From the NCBI RefSeq assembly GCF_000737715.1, contig NZ_JPRN01000022.1, positions 1 through 53,886 of the forward strand: a stretch of DNA of 53,886 bases. The letters are read 5' to 3'. The notes beneath the pieces were generated by a model. That model saw nothing but the letters and a program-made list of their open reading frames with translations, was not told where the DNA came from and searched no databases. Positions within the stretch are counted from its first letter, which is position 1. Each line of letters opens with the position of its first letter. The stretch is from Chryseobacterium sp. JM1. GTDB taxonomy: Bacteria; Bacteroidota; Bacteroidia; Flavobacteriales; Weeksellaceae. The position numbers and the translations under genes are program-made. This document shows positions 40,757 through 48,166 of this stretch, piece by piece.

Positions 40757-42271
40757 ATGAAAAAAACCGTTACAGTTGCTTCTATTCTGGATAACTCAAA
40801 ATCCTATGAATATGTAGATGAAAGCCCGATTCGCGGCGGAGTGAAAGATGTCTATTTTTCGCCGGACAGGGAGTATGTGGTGGCATTTTACCGGACTCCT
40901 CTGGATGCCGGACAGAAAGAGCGTATCATGAGGATTGTTTCCACTTATCTTGGGAATATACAGAAAGGAAATTCATCAGATTACTTTCTGAATGAAATAT
41001 TCAGGTGGCCGTATGATATCGTAGAAAAAAATAAACTGACTGGAATTGTGGTTCCCATTTACCATAAAAAATTCTTCTTTGCAAAAGGGTATATCGGATC
41101 AGATAATATTCAGGGGCAGGATAAAGTCGGGAAATGGTTCACTGCTCCGATGTTCAGGAATCAACAGTATCCGCTCAGGCTGGATCATTCGGAACTTGGG
41201 GATTGGCTGAGCTATTTTCAGATCACCATAAATATCAGCAGAGGCGTGAAAAAGCTTCACCAGATGGGGCTGGCGCATTCCGACCTTTCCTACAACAATA
41301 TTCTGATAGATCCGGTGACGAAATCTGCCTGTATCATTGATATTGACGGATTGGTTGTCCCGAAACTCTTCCCACCGGAAGTTATCGGGACGGCGGATTT
41401 TATCGCTCCCGAAGTATTAAAGACCAAGCATCTCAGCATGCAGGATCCGGGAAGGCATCTGCCCAACCAGAAAACGGATCTTCATGCTTTGGCAGTGCTG
41501 ATTTACATGTATCTGTTCAGAAGGCATCCTTTGAGAGGCGGAAAAATCTGGGATCTGGATTCCGAAAAAGATGAAGTGATTTCTATGGGGGAAAAAGCAT
41601 TATTCATAGAACATTTCAGGGATCCATCCAATCAGGTGAAAGCAGATCATCTCAGAAAATGGGATGCGTTCTGGGGCGATCCTCAGAAAATTCCTTTTAC
41701 GGCTGCGGGTCCTTATCTTTCCGAACTGTTTAGAAAAGCATTTATAGACGGACTCCACGATCCGATCCGACGTCCAACCGCCAATGAATGGGAAACCGCC
41801 CTGCTAAAGACGGCTGATCTGATTCAGCCCTGCCATAATACGGAATGTACCGAGAAATGGTATGTTTTCGACAATAGCAGCAATCCTAAATGCCCTTTCT
41901 GCGGAACACCACACCGGGGAACGCTTCCCGTACTGGATCTTTATTTTAAATTTGATGATGAGGTTTGGAAACCTGAAAACCACCGGCTGATGGTTTACAA
42001 CAACCAGTATTTATTCAAATGGCATGTGTCAAGAAAGGTCATCAGAAATGAAAATCTTACGATGCAGGATAAAATGCCTGTCGGATATTTCACTTTTCAT
42101 GAAGGGAGGTGGGTGCTGGTGAATCAGAGTCTGACTTCGATGAAAGATGTGACGGAGCAAAAAGAAATCCCACCCGGATCTATGGTGGAACTGACAGATG
42201 GAAAGAAAATACTTCTGTCTGCTGAAGAGGGCGGAAGGCTTATTTTTGTTACTTTGGCGAATCAATCATAA
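40757..42271 (+). CDS. Ter-associated protein kinase with zinc ribbon
   Basis: The 504-aa protein has a kinase domain with HSDLSYNN (His174, catalytic Asp176, Asn181), the DFG equivalent IDIDGL (Asp195/Asp197) and an APE-like FIAPEVL. The usual beta-3 lysine is not evident: EYVVAFYR replaces the VAIK pattern. A zinc ribbon follows at residues 359-382 (C-x4-C ... C-P-F-C). A C-terminal region of about 110 residues (MVYNNQYLFKWHV ... LLSAEEGGRLIFV) looks like an FHA-like or beta-sandwich domain. It is the last gene of the operon, and no terminator is obvious after it. Confidence 0.83.
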   Translation: MKKTVTVASILDNSKSYEYVDESPIRGGVKDVYFSPDREYVVAFYRTPLDAGQKERIMRIVSTYLGNIQKGNSSDYFLNEIFRWPYDIVEKNKLTGIVVPIYHKKFFFAKGYIGSDNIQGQDKVGKWFTAPMFRNQQYPLRLDHSELGDWLSYFQITINISRGVKKLHQMGLAHSDLSYNNILIDPVTKSACIIDIDGLVVPKLFPPEVIGTADFIAPEVLKTKHLSMQDPGRHLPNQKTDLHALAVLIYMYLFRRHPLRGGKIWDLDSEKDEVISMGEKALFIEHFRDPSNQVKADHLRKWDAFWGDPQKIPFTAAGPYLSELFRKAFIDGLHDPIRRPTANEWETALLKTADLIQPCHNTECTEKWYVFDNSSNPKCPFCGTPHRGTLPVLDLYFKFDDEVWKPENHRLMVYNNQYLFKWHVSRKVIRNENLTMQDKMPVGYFTFHEGRWVLVNQSLTSMKDVTEQKEIPPGSMVELTDGKKILLSAEEGGRLIFVTLANQS

Positions 42272-42296
42272 TTTTTTTTATGGTTAATATTCTTTT

Positions 42297-42613
42297 TTAA
42301 CCACAGATTGGACAGATTTTCACAGATGTTTGCGCATATTATCCAGCATAAAATCTTTGATTTTTTAGAACTTATGTGTACCTCTTATCCACGAAGTATG
42401 TAGCTTAAAAAATCACTTAAGTGTTGAAAGGCTTTTGTGACTTTTGTCGTTGATATTTTTTAACCACGGATTGCACAGATTTTCACAGCTGTTTGCGCAC
42501 ATTATCCAGTATAAAAATCTTTGATTTTTGAGAACTTATGTGTACTTCTTATCCACGAAGTATGTAGCTTAAAAAATCACTTAAGTGTTTAAAATCTTTT
42601 GTGACTTTTGTGG
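42297..42613. repeat. Two tandem copies of a 150-nt intergenic repeat
   Basis: Copies at 42297-42449 and 42460-42613 (period about 163) share TTAACCAC, CAGATTTTCACAG, TTATCCACGAAGTATGTAGC and ATCACTTAAGTGTT. The last contains the palindrome CACTTAAGTG. Divergence is low, with a few substitutions and one indel. There is no coding frame through both copies. Confidence 0.85.
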
Positions 42614-42631
42614 TTTGAAAAAAATTAGGGT

Positions 42632-42656
42632 GGGGGCTTCGAGAGCCTTAGCCCCC
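42632..42656 (+). repeat. Palindromic intergenic repeat, copy 2 of 3
   Basis: Arms GGGGGCT and AGCCCCC (7 bp) enclose the 11-nt spacer TCGAGAGCCTT. Compensated changes relative to copy 3 (GGTGGCT with AGCCACC) keep the stem, as expected for a structured element. Confidence 0.7.
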
Positions 42657-42739
42657 TCCAGAAATGTTTGTCATTAATGATTTTGTCGTCGGAGAGCTTA
42701 GTCATTAATGGTAGGCTACTGCAATGAAGTAAGTATCCT

Positions 42740-43201
42740 CTAAAGGTGGCTGAGGTTATCGAAGCCACCTTGAAATTCCATAAAAAAAGAATGCTCATCC
42801 TCGTCCACAGTCTTAAATCCCAGACTTGTATATAAATACTGAGCCTTATTGGTTTTTAGTACGCTTAAGGCTACTGTTTTTCCTGCAGCGGAAGCTTCCT
42901 CCAGAATATCTGTTAAAATCGTTTTTCCGAGTCCTTTACCCTGCTGGCTGGGATCTATCTGCAGTTGCAGTACTTCAGTTTTATCATCAGCTTTGTTGAT
43001 CTTCAGTAATCCGGCTGGTTCATTGTTTAAAAGGATAATGTGAGCCTTGTCAAACTGATATTGTATTCTCTGAAGTGTTGTTTCCTTGTCCGTTGGGAGG
43101 TTTGAATCTGCGTAATGCGGATTCATGGTTTTTATTCTTAGATCAAGAAGGTAACCGATATCGTTTTCTGAGGCTTTTCTGTAGGTGATGATCGTATTCA
43201 T
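42740..43201 (-). CDS. GNAT-family N-acetyltransferase (C-terminus built from repeat)
   Basis: The 153-aa protein has the GNAT fold with the acetyl-CoA motif A LQLQIDPSQQGKGLGKTIL (about 82-100) and the late LYTSLGFKTVDEDEHSFFME. The substrate is unknown. Its last nine or ten codons (GGFDNLSHL) lie inside palindromic repeat copy 3, which appears to have supplied the tail and stop. It is 41 nt after the unknown gene on the same strand. Confidence 0.85.
   Translation of the reverse strand: MNTIITYRKASENDIGYLLDLRIKTMNPHYADSNLPTDKETTLQRIQYQFDKAHIILLNNEPAGLLKINKADDKTEVLQLQIDPSQQGKGLGKTILTDILEEASAAGKTVALSVLKTNKAQYLYTSLGFKTVDEDEHSFFMEFQGGFDNLSHL
42744..42770 (-). repeat. Palindromic intergenic repeat, copy 3 of 3, overlapping a CDS end
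   Basis: Arms AGGTGGCT and AGCCACCT (8 bp, perfect) enclose an 11-nt spacer. On the minus strand it reads GGTGGCTTCGATAACC and onward, the same pattern as copies 1 and 2. Confidence 0.75.
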
Positions 43202-43242
43202 AAGTTGTTGATGAGCTCCGGTTTATTAATAACCGTCTGGAA

Positions 43243-44025
43243 TTAATAGGAATCTAAGATAACGATTCTTGCATTTTTTTCTGTATCAATTCTCAGTTTC
43301 ATTTCAATGGACTGTTTAAAAAAAGCATAAGCATAGTAGATGGTCTGTGCGTAAGGACCCTTTTCATCAGAGGAACAGTCTTTTATAAAATCACATTCAC
43401 TTTCAATTTCTTTGAACATGATCAGATTATTCTGATGGTCTGCCGTTATACGCTGGATGATGTCCTCTTCGTTTTTTGTAAAGTCATATTCATAACCATC
43501 CATTTTTCTATCCAGGATCATTTTCATCAGCAGGATCATATAATCATTGAATTTTAAAAAATCTGTTGAATCTATATTAACGCCGCCGTCACTATGCTTT
43601 AATCCATAATTCTCCAGTTCGTAGATAGGGAAATAATGGGTGTAGTTCCCATATTGAAACATATAGCTGGTGCAAACCGTTGAAGTAGGAAGCTCATAAA
43701 GCAAAATAATTCCATACCGGTTATACAAATCCCCGAGATGTTTTTCCATTGCGGAATAATTGCTCCCTGTAGAGTCTGAATATACCTCTTCACTCAGAAA
43801 AAGATTGATCTCAAACAGTTCATCGGCCGTGATGGTATTGATGTCACTTCTGACCTTTTCAAGTACTTTTTCAAAGGTGACATAATACGTACCTATTTCT
43901 TTTTTTCTGCCTTCCAGAAAGGTTTTAAATGTTCTGGTGTGGAATCTTTTGTGCTGCAGATCATCATGGAGACGGACAGATGCCTTCTCCTTATCGAACA
44001 TATAAATTTCAGTATTTCTTCCCAC
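43243..44025 (-). CDS. Unknown cytosolic protein
   Basis: I do not recognise this 260-aa protein. It has no signal peptide or membrane segment. It is mixed alpha/beta with a positively charged start (HDDLQHKRFHTRTFKTFLEGRKKE), a central Tyr-rich stretch (YMFQYGNYTHYFPIYELENYG) and helices towards the C-terminus ending MKLRIDTEKNARIVILDSY. The longest start is GTG 44025 (MGRNTEIYMFDKEK); ATG 44001 would give 252 aa. It lies 16 nt behind the exonuclease gene, so the two probably share a transcript with the GNAT gene. Confidence 0.6.
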   Translation of the reverse strand: MGRNTEIYMFDKEKASVRLHDDLQHKRFHTRTFKTFLEGRKKEIGTYYVTFEKVLEKVRSDINTITADELFEINLFLSEEVYSDSTGSNYSAMEKHLGDLYNRYGIILLYELPTSTVCTSYMFQYGNYTHYFPIYELENYGLKHSDGGVNIDSTDFLKFNDYMILLMKMILDRKMDGYEYDFTKNEEDIIQRITADHQNNLIMFKEIESECDFIKDCSSDEKGPYAQTIYYAYAFFKQSIEMKLRIDTEKNARIVILDSY

Positions 44026-44041
44026 GTGATTGTATGATCAG

Positions 44042-44563
44042 CTATTTCAAACCTATTTTCAGACCCATTTCTTTTTTCATATACAGCAGAACTTCTGCAT
44101 TTCCTTTGGCATCGTCTATAGGATGATGCGTGTGTGCTGTTTTACGGAGATGTTTCCATTGGGCAAAAGTGTCTTTTTCCAGCCCGCAATATAGGTCAGA
44201 AAGTCTTCTTGATGAATAGCCGAATGGATTTTTCCCGGTAAAATGATGAAAATACCAGCAGATAAACATCCAGTCGAAACCGTTATTGTCGCTGATGAAA
44301 ATAGGTCTTCCTTTGGAGTTTTTCTCAATCCATTCTTCAAATTCCAGCATGACTTCTTTTGGATCATCAAACTGTATCGTTTCTTCCCTGCTGAAGCCCG
44401 AAACAGCCAAAGCATCGGGATTGAATTTTTCCGAAATAGGTTTCAGTTTTCCATAGAACGTAGTATCCAGCTCCTCATTCACAAGGACTGCTCCAAAGCA
44501 GATCATCGAGAAATCTCCGGGAATCGGGCCATCCGATTCAATATCCACCATGATATAGCTCAT
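44042..44563 (-). CDS. DEDDh 3'-5' exonuclease-like protein
   Basis: The 173-aa protein has the DnaQ-like exonuclease pattern: Asp and Glu in IMVDIESDGP (about residues 6-10), DNNGFDWMFICWYF with the third acid, and HHPIDDAKGNAEVL with His and Asp of the fourth motif. Relatives trim RNA or DNA 3' ends. It is short, with no extra domain. I use ATG 44563; a GTG codon sits directly before it. It is the first of a probable three-gene unit (exonuclease, unknown, GNAT). Confidence 0.8.
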   Translation of the reverse strand: MSYIMVDIESDGPIPGDFSMICFGAVLVNEELDTTFYGKLKPISEKFNPDALAVSGFSREETIQFDDPKEVMLEFEEWIEKNSKGRPIFISDNNGFDWMFICWYFHHFTGKNPFGYSSRRLSDLYCGLEKDTFAQWKHLRKTAHTHHPIDDAKGNAEVLLYMKKEMGLKIGLK

Positions 44564-44617
44564 CACTTTTATTTAATGAAACGAAGATATTGAAAATTAC
44601 CTCACGAATCTGAAGAT

Positions 44618-45817
44618 TTAAACGAGTTCAAAAAAATCTCTTCTTCCGATTTTTACCTTTGTCGCTGGGAGTAATTCAATTTCTTCATCAGGTTCCGTTA
44701 TTTTGATATGATTAATCTGAATGCCTCCGCTTTGGATCATTCTTCGCACCGCTGATTTGCTGAGGTCACTTTTAAGCGCACTGCAGAGTTCCACCAGTGT
44801 GATCAGGTTTTCTTTATGATGAAATGAAGCTAAAGAAACGGGTTCATAGACTTTCTCCTCAGAATTTTTGCTCTGAAACTGACTGCTGAAAAATTCTTCT
44901 GCAAGTTCTGCCGCTGCATGATCATGGTATTGGGTGATGATATTCTTAGCGATCAGCTTCTTAATGTTCATCGGGTTTTCGCCGTTTTGTAATTTTAATT
45001 GTAAATCAGCCTTCTCCTCAGCAGAAAAATCAGAAGCAAGGTCAATAAATTCATCAATAAGGCTATCCGGGATCGACATGGTTTTTCCAAACATATCATT
45101 AGGCTCATCCGTCAGTCCGATAATATTGTTCAGTGATTTGCTCATTTTTTCTTTACCGTCAAGACCTTTAAGCAGAGGCATACACATCACCACCTGCGCC
45201 GACATCTGGTGAACCTCCTGAAGCTGTCTTCCCATCGTACAGTTGAAAAGCTGATCTGTTCCGCCCATCTCGATGTCGCATTCAATCTGTACAGAATCGA
45301 AGCCCTGAAGAATTGGGTACACAAGTTCATGCATCGCAATCGGTGTATTTTCTGTAAACCTTTTATTGAAATCATTTCTGTGCATCAGTTGGGCTACGGT
45401 TACCTTTGACATCAGCTGAATGACCTCTGAAAAATTTAAAGTGTCCAGCCAATCGGAATTAAAGACAATTTTGGTTTTTTCTACATCAATAATCTTCGAA
45501 AGCTGATTGATGTATGTCTGGGCATTATGATTCACATCTTCAACGCTTAACGGTTTCCGTGCCTTGTTTTTTCCAGTCGGATCACCAATTCTGGCCGTAA
45601 AACTTCCAACTACGATCACGATCTGATGTCCCAGTTCCTGAAACTGTTTCAGTTTTTTAAGCACCACCGCATGACCCAGATGTAGATCCGGAGCCGTAGG
45701 ATCAAATCCCAGTTTGATAATTAATTTCCTGTTTTCCTGTTCAGCTTGTTTAAGTTTTTGTTCCAGACCGTTTTCCGGGAGGATGATGGCTGCATTTTCT
45801 TGTAATGTGTTGATCAT
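44618..45817 (-). CDS. tyrS: Tyrosyl-tRNA synthetase
   Basis: The 399-aa class I synthetase charges tRNA-Tyr. The HIGH motif is HLGH at 46-49 (FDPTAPDLHLGHAV), the KMSKS loop lies at 224-228 (DGKEKMSKSLN), and the C-terminal S4 RNA-binding domain covers about 335-395 (LSKSAVRRMIQSGGIQIN). It is the longer TyrZ-like form of about 400 aa. The 5' region on the minus strand holds a leader ORF with Tyr-Tyr codons and an intrinsic terminator ending 20 nt before the ATG, pointing to attenuation by tyrosine supply. Confidence 0.94.
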   Translation of the reverse strand: MINTLQENAAIILPENGLEQKLKQAEQENRKLIIKLGFDPTAPDLHLGHAVVLKKLKQFQELGHQIVIVVGSFTARIGDPTGKNKARKPLSVEDVNHNAQTYINQLSKIIDVEKTKIVFNSDWLDTLNFSEVIQLMSKVTVAQLMHRNDFNKRFTENTPIAMHELVYPILQGFDSVQIECDIEMGGTDQLFNCTMGRQLQEVHQMSAQVVMCMPLLKGLDGKEKMSKSLNNIIGLTDEPNDMFGKTMSIPDSLIDEFIDLASDFSAEEKADLQLKLQNGENPMNIKKLIAKNIITQYHDHAAAELAEEFFSSQFQSKNSEEKVYEPVSLASFHHKENLITLVELCSALKSDLSKSAVRRMIQSGGIQINHIKITEPDEEIELLPATKVKIGRRDFFELV

Positions 45818-45837
45818 AATAATTGAGTTTTTAAAAC

Positions 45838-45867
45838 AAAAAAAGCCCGGACAATGCTGTCCGGGCT
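45838..45867 (-). terminator. Attenuator terminator in the tyrS leader
   Basis: On the minus strand AGCCCGGACA (45867-45858) pairs with TGTCCGGGCT (45853-45844) around GCAT, and seven T follow. It sits between the leader ORF stop and the tyrS start, where a terminator makes sense only as a regulatory device. Confidence 0.85.
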
Positions 45868-45891
45868 CTATATATAAATTAGTTGTTCTTG

Positions 45892-45987
45892 TTAAATTAC
45901 AGATATAGAAAGTCTTCCCGAACGGTTCGCCGGGGAGTAATACTCACTGAAAAAAGGAAGACGCAATATGCTGTTTAATTGTTTCAT
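45892..45987 (-). CDS. Leader peptide of tyrS (candidate attenuator ORF, 31 aa)
   Basis: This ORF of 31 codons (ATG at 45987, TAA at 45894-45892) contains Phe12-Phe13 and Tyr16-Tyr17 (LPFFSEYYSP). The Tyr codons TAT TAC lie at 45942-45937. Downstream, TTCGGG (45922-45917) can pair with CCCGGA in the 5' arm of the attenuator terminator (45865-45860), and CCCG just after the Tyr codons (45934-45931) can compete for it. This is the classic layout in which a ribosome stalled at Tyr codons frees the antiterminator. It is too short for normal gene callers. The proposal is inference from architecture. Confidence 0.6.
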   Translation of the reverse strand: MKQLNSILRLPFFSEYYSPANRSGRLSISVI

Positions 45988-46501
45988 TGATAATGTAAAT
46001 ATAAAAGCTTTTTGATGATAATCCAATATCTAAACCATTAAGACCCGCTGTAAAGTTCCATATCAGTTAGGATTTTAAAAAAAAACTTACTGTTCTTAAC
46101 AGTTTATTTGTCCTAATGGTTTAAAATAAAGGTTTCAAAACAATTTTACTTACCGCTCTTGAAGCTAATTCCATGCCATAAATCCCTCATAAGCAAAATA
46201 AAGAATCGTTATAAATAATGCATATTTAATGACTTATTTTTTTCATCAGTTCTTTTGTCTTGAAATCAAAGATTCGACGTAGTCAAACAAAATGAACCAA
46301 AAATTCAAGGCTGGAATCTTTCACTAAAAATTAAAATTTGATCCTAAAATCCCCAAAACTCGTGCGGATTTGCTGTAACAGTTTCAGTTCGATATGCTAC
46401 CCGCACTCAGACAGTGGGAATTTTTTAACGGATCAAATTTTAATTTTTTTAACGCTCAAGCTTCCGAGGCCGATGAGCGAGAAAAGTAATCCGTAAAAAT
46501 T
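45988..46501. other. Gene-free interval with a large structured repeat
   Basis: No gene is seen. It includes the tyrS promoter region on the minus strand, an A/T-rich block, and a strong long-range inverted repeat (46326-46448) followed by a GCTCAAGCTTCCGAGG-containing segment. Confidence 0.55.
46326..46448. repeat. Long-stem structured element (19-bp perfect stem, 85-nt loop)
   Basis: AAAAATTAAAATTTGATCC (46326-46344) pairs with GGATCAAATTTTAATTTTT (46430-46448). Inside the loop, GTGCGG (46362-46367) pairs with CCGCAC (46401-46406), and smaller CTGTAACAG and CACT/AGTG hairpins add more. The nested stems suggest a folded RNA or a mobile palindromic repeat. Confidence 0.65.
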
Positions 46502-47092
46502 TTAAAGGTTAAAAACCGGCTGTGAATACGTATTTCTGATCTGTTCTTTCCAAATATCCACTTCCTCGGGAGATGCTTTATCCGCTTTATCAAAAAAGAA
46601 GTGTTGGATGATTTCAAAACCGCTGTACAGGAAAATTCCGTTGTCGGAAGTCAGGGTGAGTGCTTTGTCCATGCCCATGCGTTCATATTCTTCGTGAGAT
46701 TTTCCGTGGGTATTGATAATAACCGCTTTTTTCCCTTTTAACAGTCCCTTCTGTACACCCTGATCATATCGGTAGGCGAAACCATAACTGAAAACCCTGT
46801 CAATGTATCCTTTGATGATGGCAGGCATTCCGGTCCACCAGATGGGGTAAATGAAAGTAATCTGTTCTGCCCAGGAAATATAATCCTGTTCTGTTTTTAC
46901 ATCGTCTGCAATTTTCCCGGCAAACTGTCCCTGCATGTCTTCGAATGAAAAAACCGGATCAAATCCTATTTTGTTCAGATCTCTTATCTGTAGGTCGTGA
47001 TGGTCTTTTTCCAGGCTTTCGATAACGGTTTGAAGTAAACCGTTGTTCAGGCTGTTTTCATTGGGATGTGCGTAAATGATTAAATGTCTCAT
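46502..47092 (-). CDS. NAD(P)H-dependent flavodoxin-fold oxidoreductase (quinone reductase type)
   Basis: The 196-aa protein has the flavodoxin-like fold: LIIYAHPNENSLNN at the start for FMN or FAD phosphate, FIYPIWWTGMPAIIKGYIDRVFSYGFAY (about 80-108, read in parts) as the family signature, and KKAVIINTHGKSHEEY. Relatives (MdaB/KefF type) reduce quinones with two electrons. It follows an AraC regulator on the same strand, which may control it. Confidence 0.88.
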   Translation of the reverse strand: MRHLIIYAHPNENSLNNGLLQTVIESLEKDHHDLQIRDLNKIGFDPVFSFEDMQGQFAGKIADDVKTEQDYISWAEQITFIYPIWWTGMPAIIKGYIDRVFSYGFAYRYDQGVQKGLLKGKKAVIINTHGKSHEEYERMGMDKALTLTSDNGIFLYSGFEIIQHFFFDKADKASPEEVDIWKEQIRNTYSQPVFNL

Positions 47093-47168
47093 CGTTTTTA
47101 TTGTTTAAATTAATAAGACAAATGTAGCGCAGCAGGAACTGCAGAAATTGTAAGAAAACGAAACGGAA

Positions 47169-47990
47169 TCAGTCTGATCCGGAGCGGCAGATGTCCTTTT
47201 GGAATTTTACGTATTTAGAAGGAGAAATATTAATGAAATGTTTGAAATCATGGATGAGCTGGCTTTGATCATAGTAACCACATTGGTCAATAACGCTGAA
47301 CCATTCTATTTTGTTGCCACTTTCCTGTTCTTTTTCAATAAGAGTAATTGCTTTGAGAAAACGGCTGTATCGGGCGAGTTCTTTGGAAGAATACCCAAAC
47401 TGTTCTTTCTGCTTCAGCTGGATATTTCTTTCACTTTGGTGGGTATGTTCGGCGATGGTTTTGACAGGGTTCAGACTGATGTTTTCAAAATTGCTCAGCA
47501 GGCGGCTTGTTTCATCCTGATCCTGAAGATAAGGACGGCAGAATTCAAGAATATGCGCGGTTTTTTCCTGTGGGGAAGCAAATTCAGAGATCTGATGCCA
47601 GAGTTCCGTAAAACAATTGTCTTTCAAAAGTTCATCGGGATGAGTGCCCTGAGTGGAAATCATTGCTTTTCCAAAGAAACGGTAAAAAGCATCGTCTTTA
47701 AAATTAGCCACCAGAATAGAACTTCCCGCAGGAAGTGTATAATCAAAGGCTTGCCGTACGGGTCCCAGCACAACACATTTGTCCACTTCAGCGATGGTGT
47801 TTTCCTGAGTGGTCATAAAAACATTCTCCCCAAAACAGAAGAGCATAATCGTTTGATAGGAGGGAAGCAGGGTTTTCGTAACAGAATCGGAAGAGCCATT
47901 TTCAGCAAAATAAAAATGCGTAAATACACTTTCAAATTCCTGTGGAACCGATATTTTGAGCTGATGATATTCCGGGTGTGATTCCTGCAT
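47169..47990 (-). CDS. AraC-family transcriptional regulator
   Basis: The 273-aa protein has an N-terminal ligand domain without clear family and a C-terminal AraC double helix-turn-helix: HTHQSERNIQLKQKEQFGYSSKEL for the first helices, then WFSVIDQCGYYDQSQLIHDFKHFINISPSKYVK for the second (about residues 178-265). It lies 76 nt upstream of the quinone reductase gene, likely its target. The N-terminal region is similar in layout to DUF6597-type sensors. Confidence 0.85.
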   Translation of the reverse strand: MQESHPEYHQLKISVPQEFESVFTHFYFAENGSSDSVTKTLLPSYQTIMLFCFGENVFMTTQENTIAEVDKCVVLGPVRQAFDYTLPAGSSILVANFKDDAFYRFFGKAMISTQGTHPDELLKDNCFTELWHQISEFASPQEKTAHILEFCRPYLQDQDETSRLLSNFENISLNPVKTIAEHTHQSERNIQLKQKEQFGYSSKELARYSRFLKAITLIEKEQESGNKIEWFSVIDQCGYYDQSQLIHDFKHFINISPSKYVKFQKDICRSGSD

Positions 47991-48166
47991 GGTAAAGATT
48001 TTTAATAAGTCAATGGTGAATTTTGCTTCGCAAGTGAATGGTGAATTTTAGCATCGGGATGCGGGTTTCGTGGTTCAAACCAAGAGTTACCTGTTACATC
48101 CATATACTTTCAATCCCAAATTCCCTACCTCCAAAACTCATAACTTATAATTTATAACTCATAACT

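Noticed and set aside
42297..42613. CRISPR array
   Set aside because: There are only two long copies (about 150 nt) without regular 30-nt spacers, and no cas gene is in the window.
47199..47981. A 260-codon plus-strand frame opposite the AraC regulator
   Set aside because: It is almost exactly antisense to a well-supported AraC gene and encodes a Phe-rich sequence with no recognisable motif.
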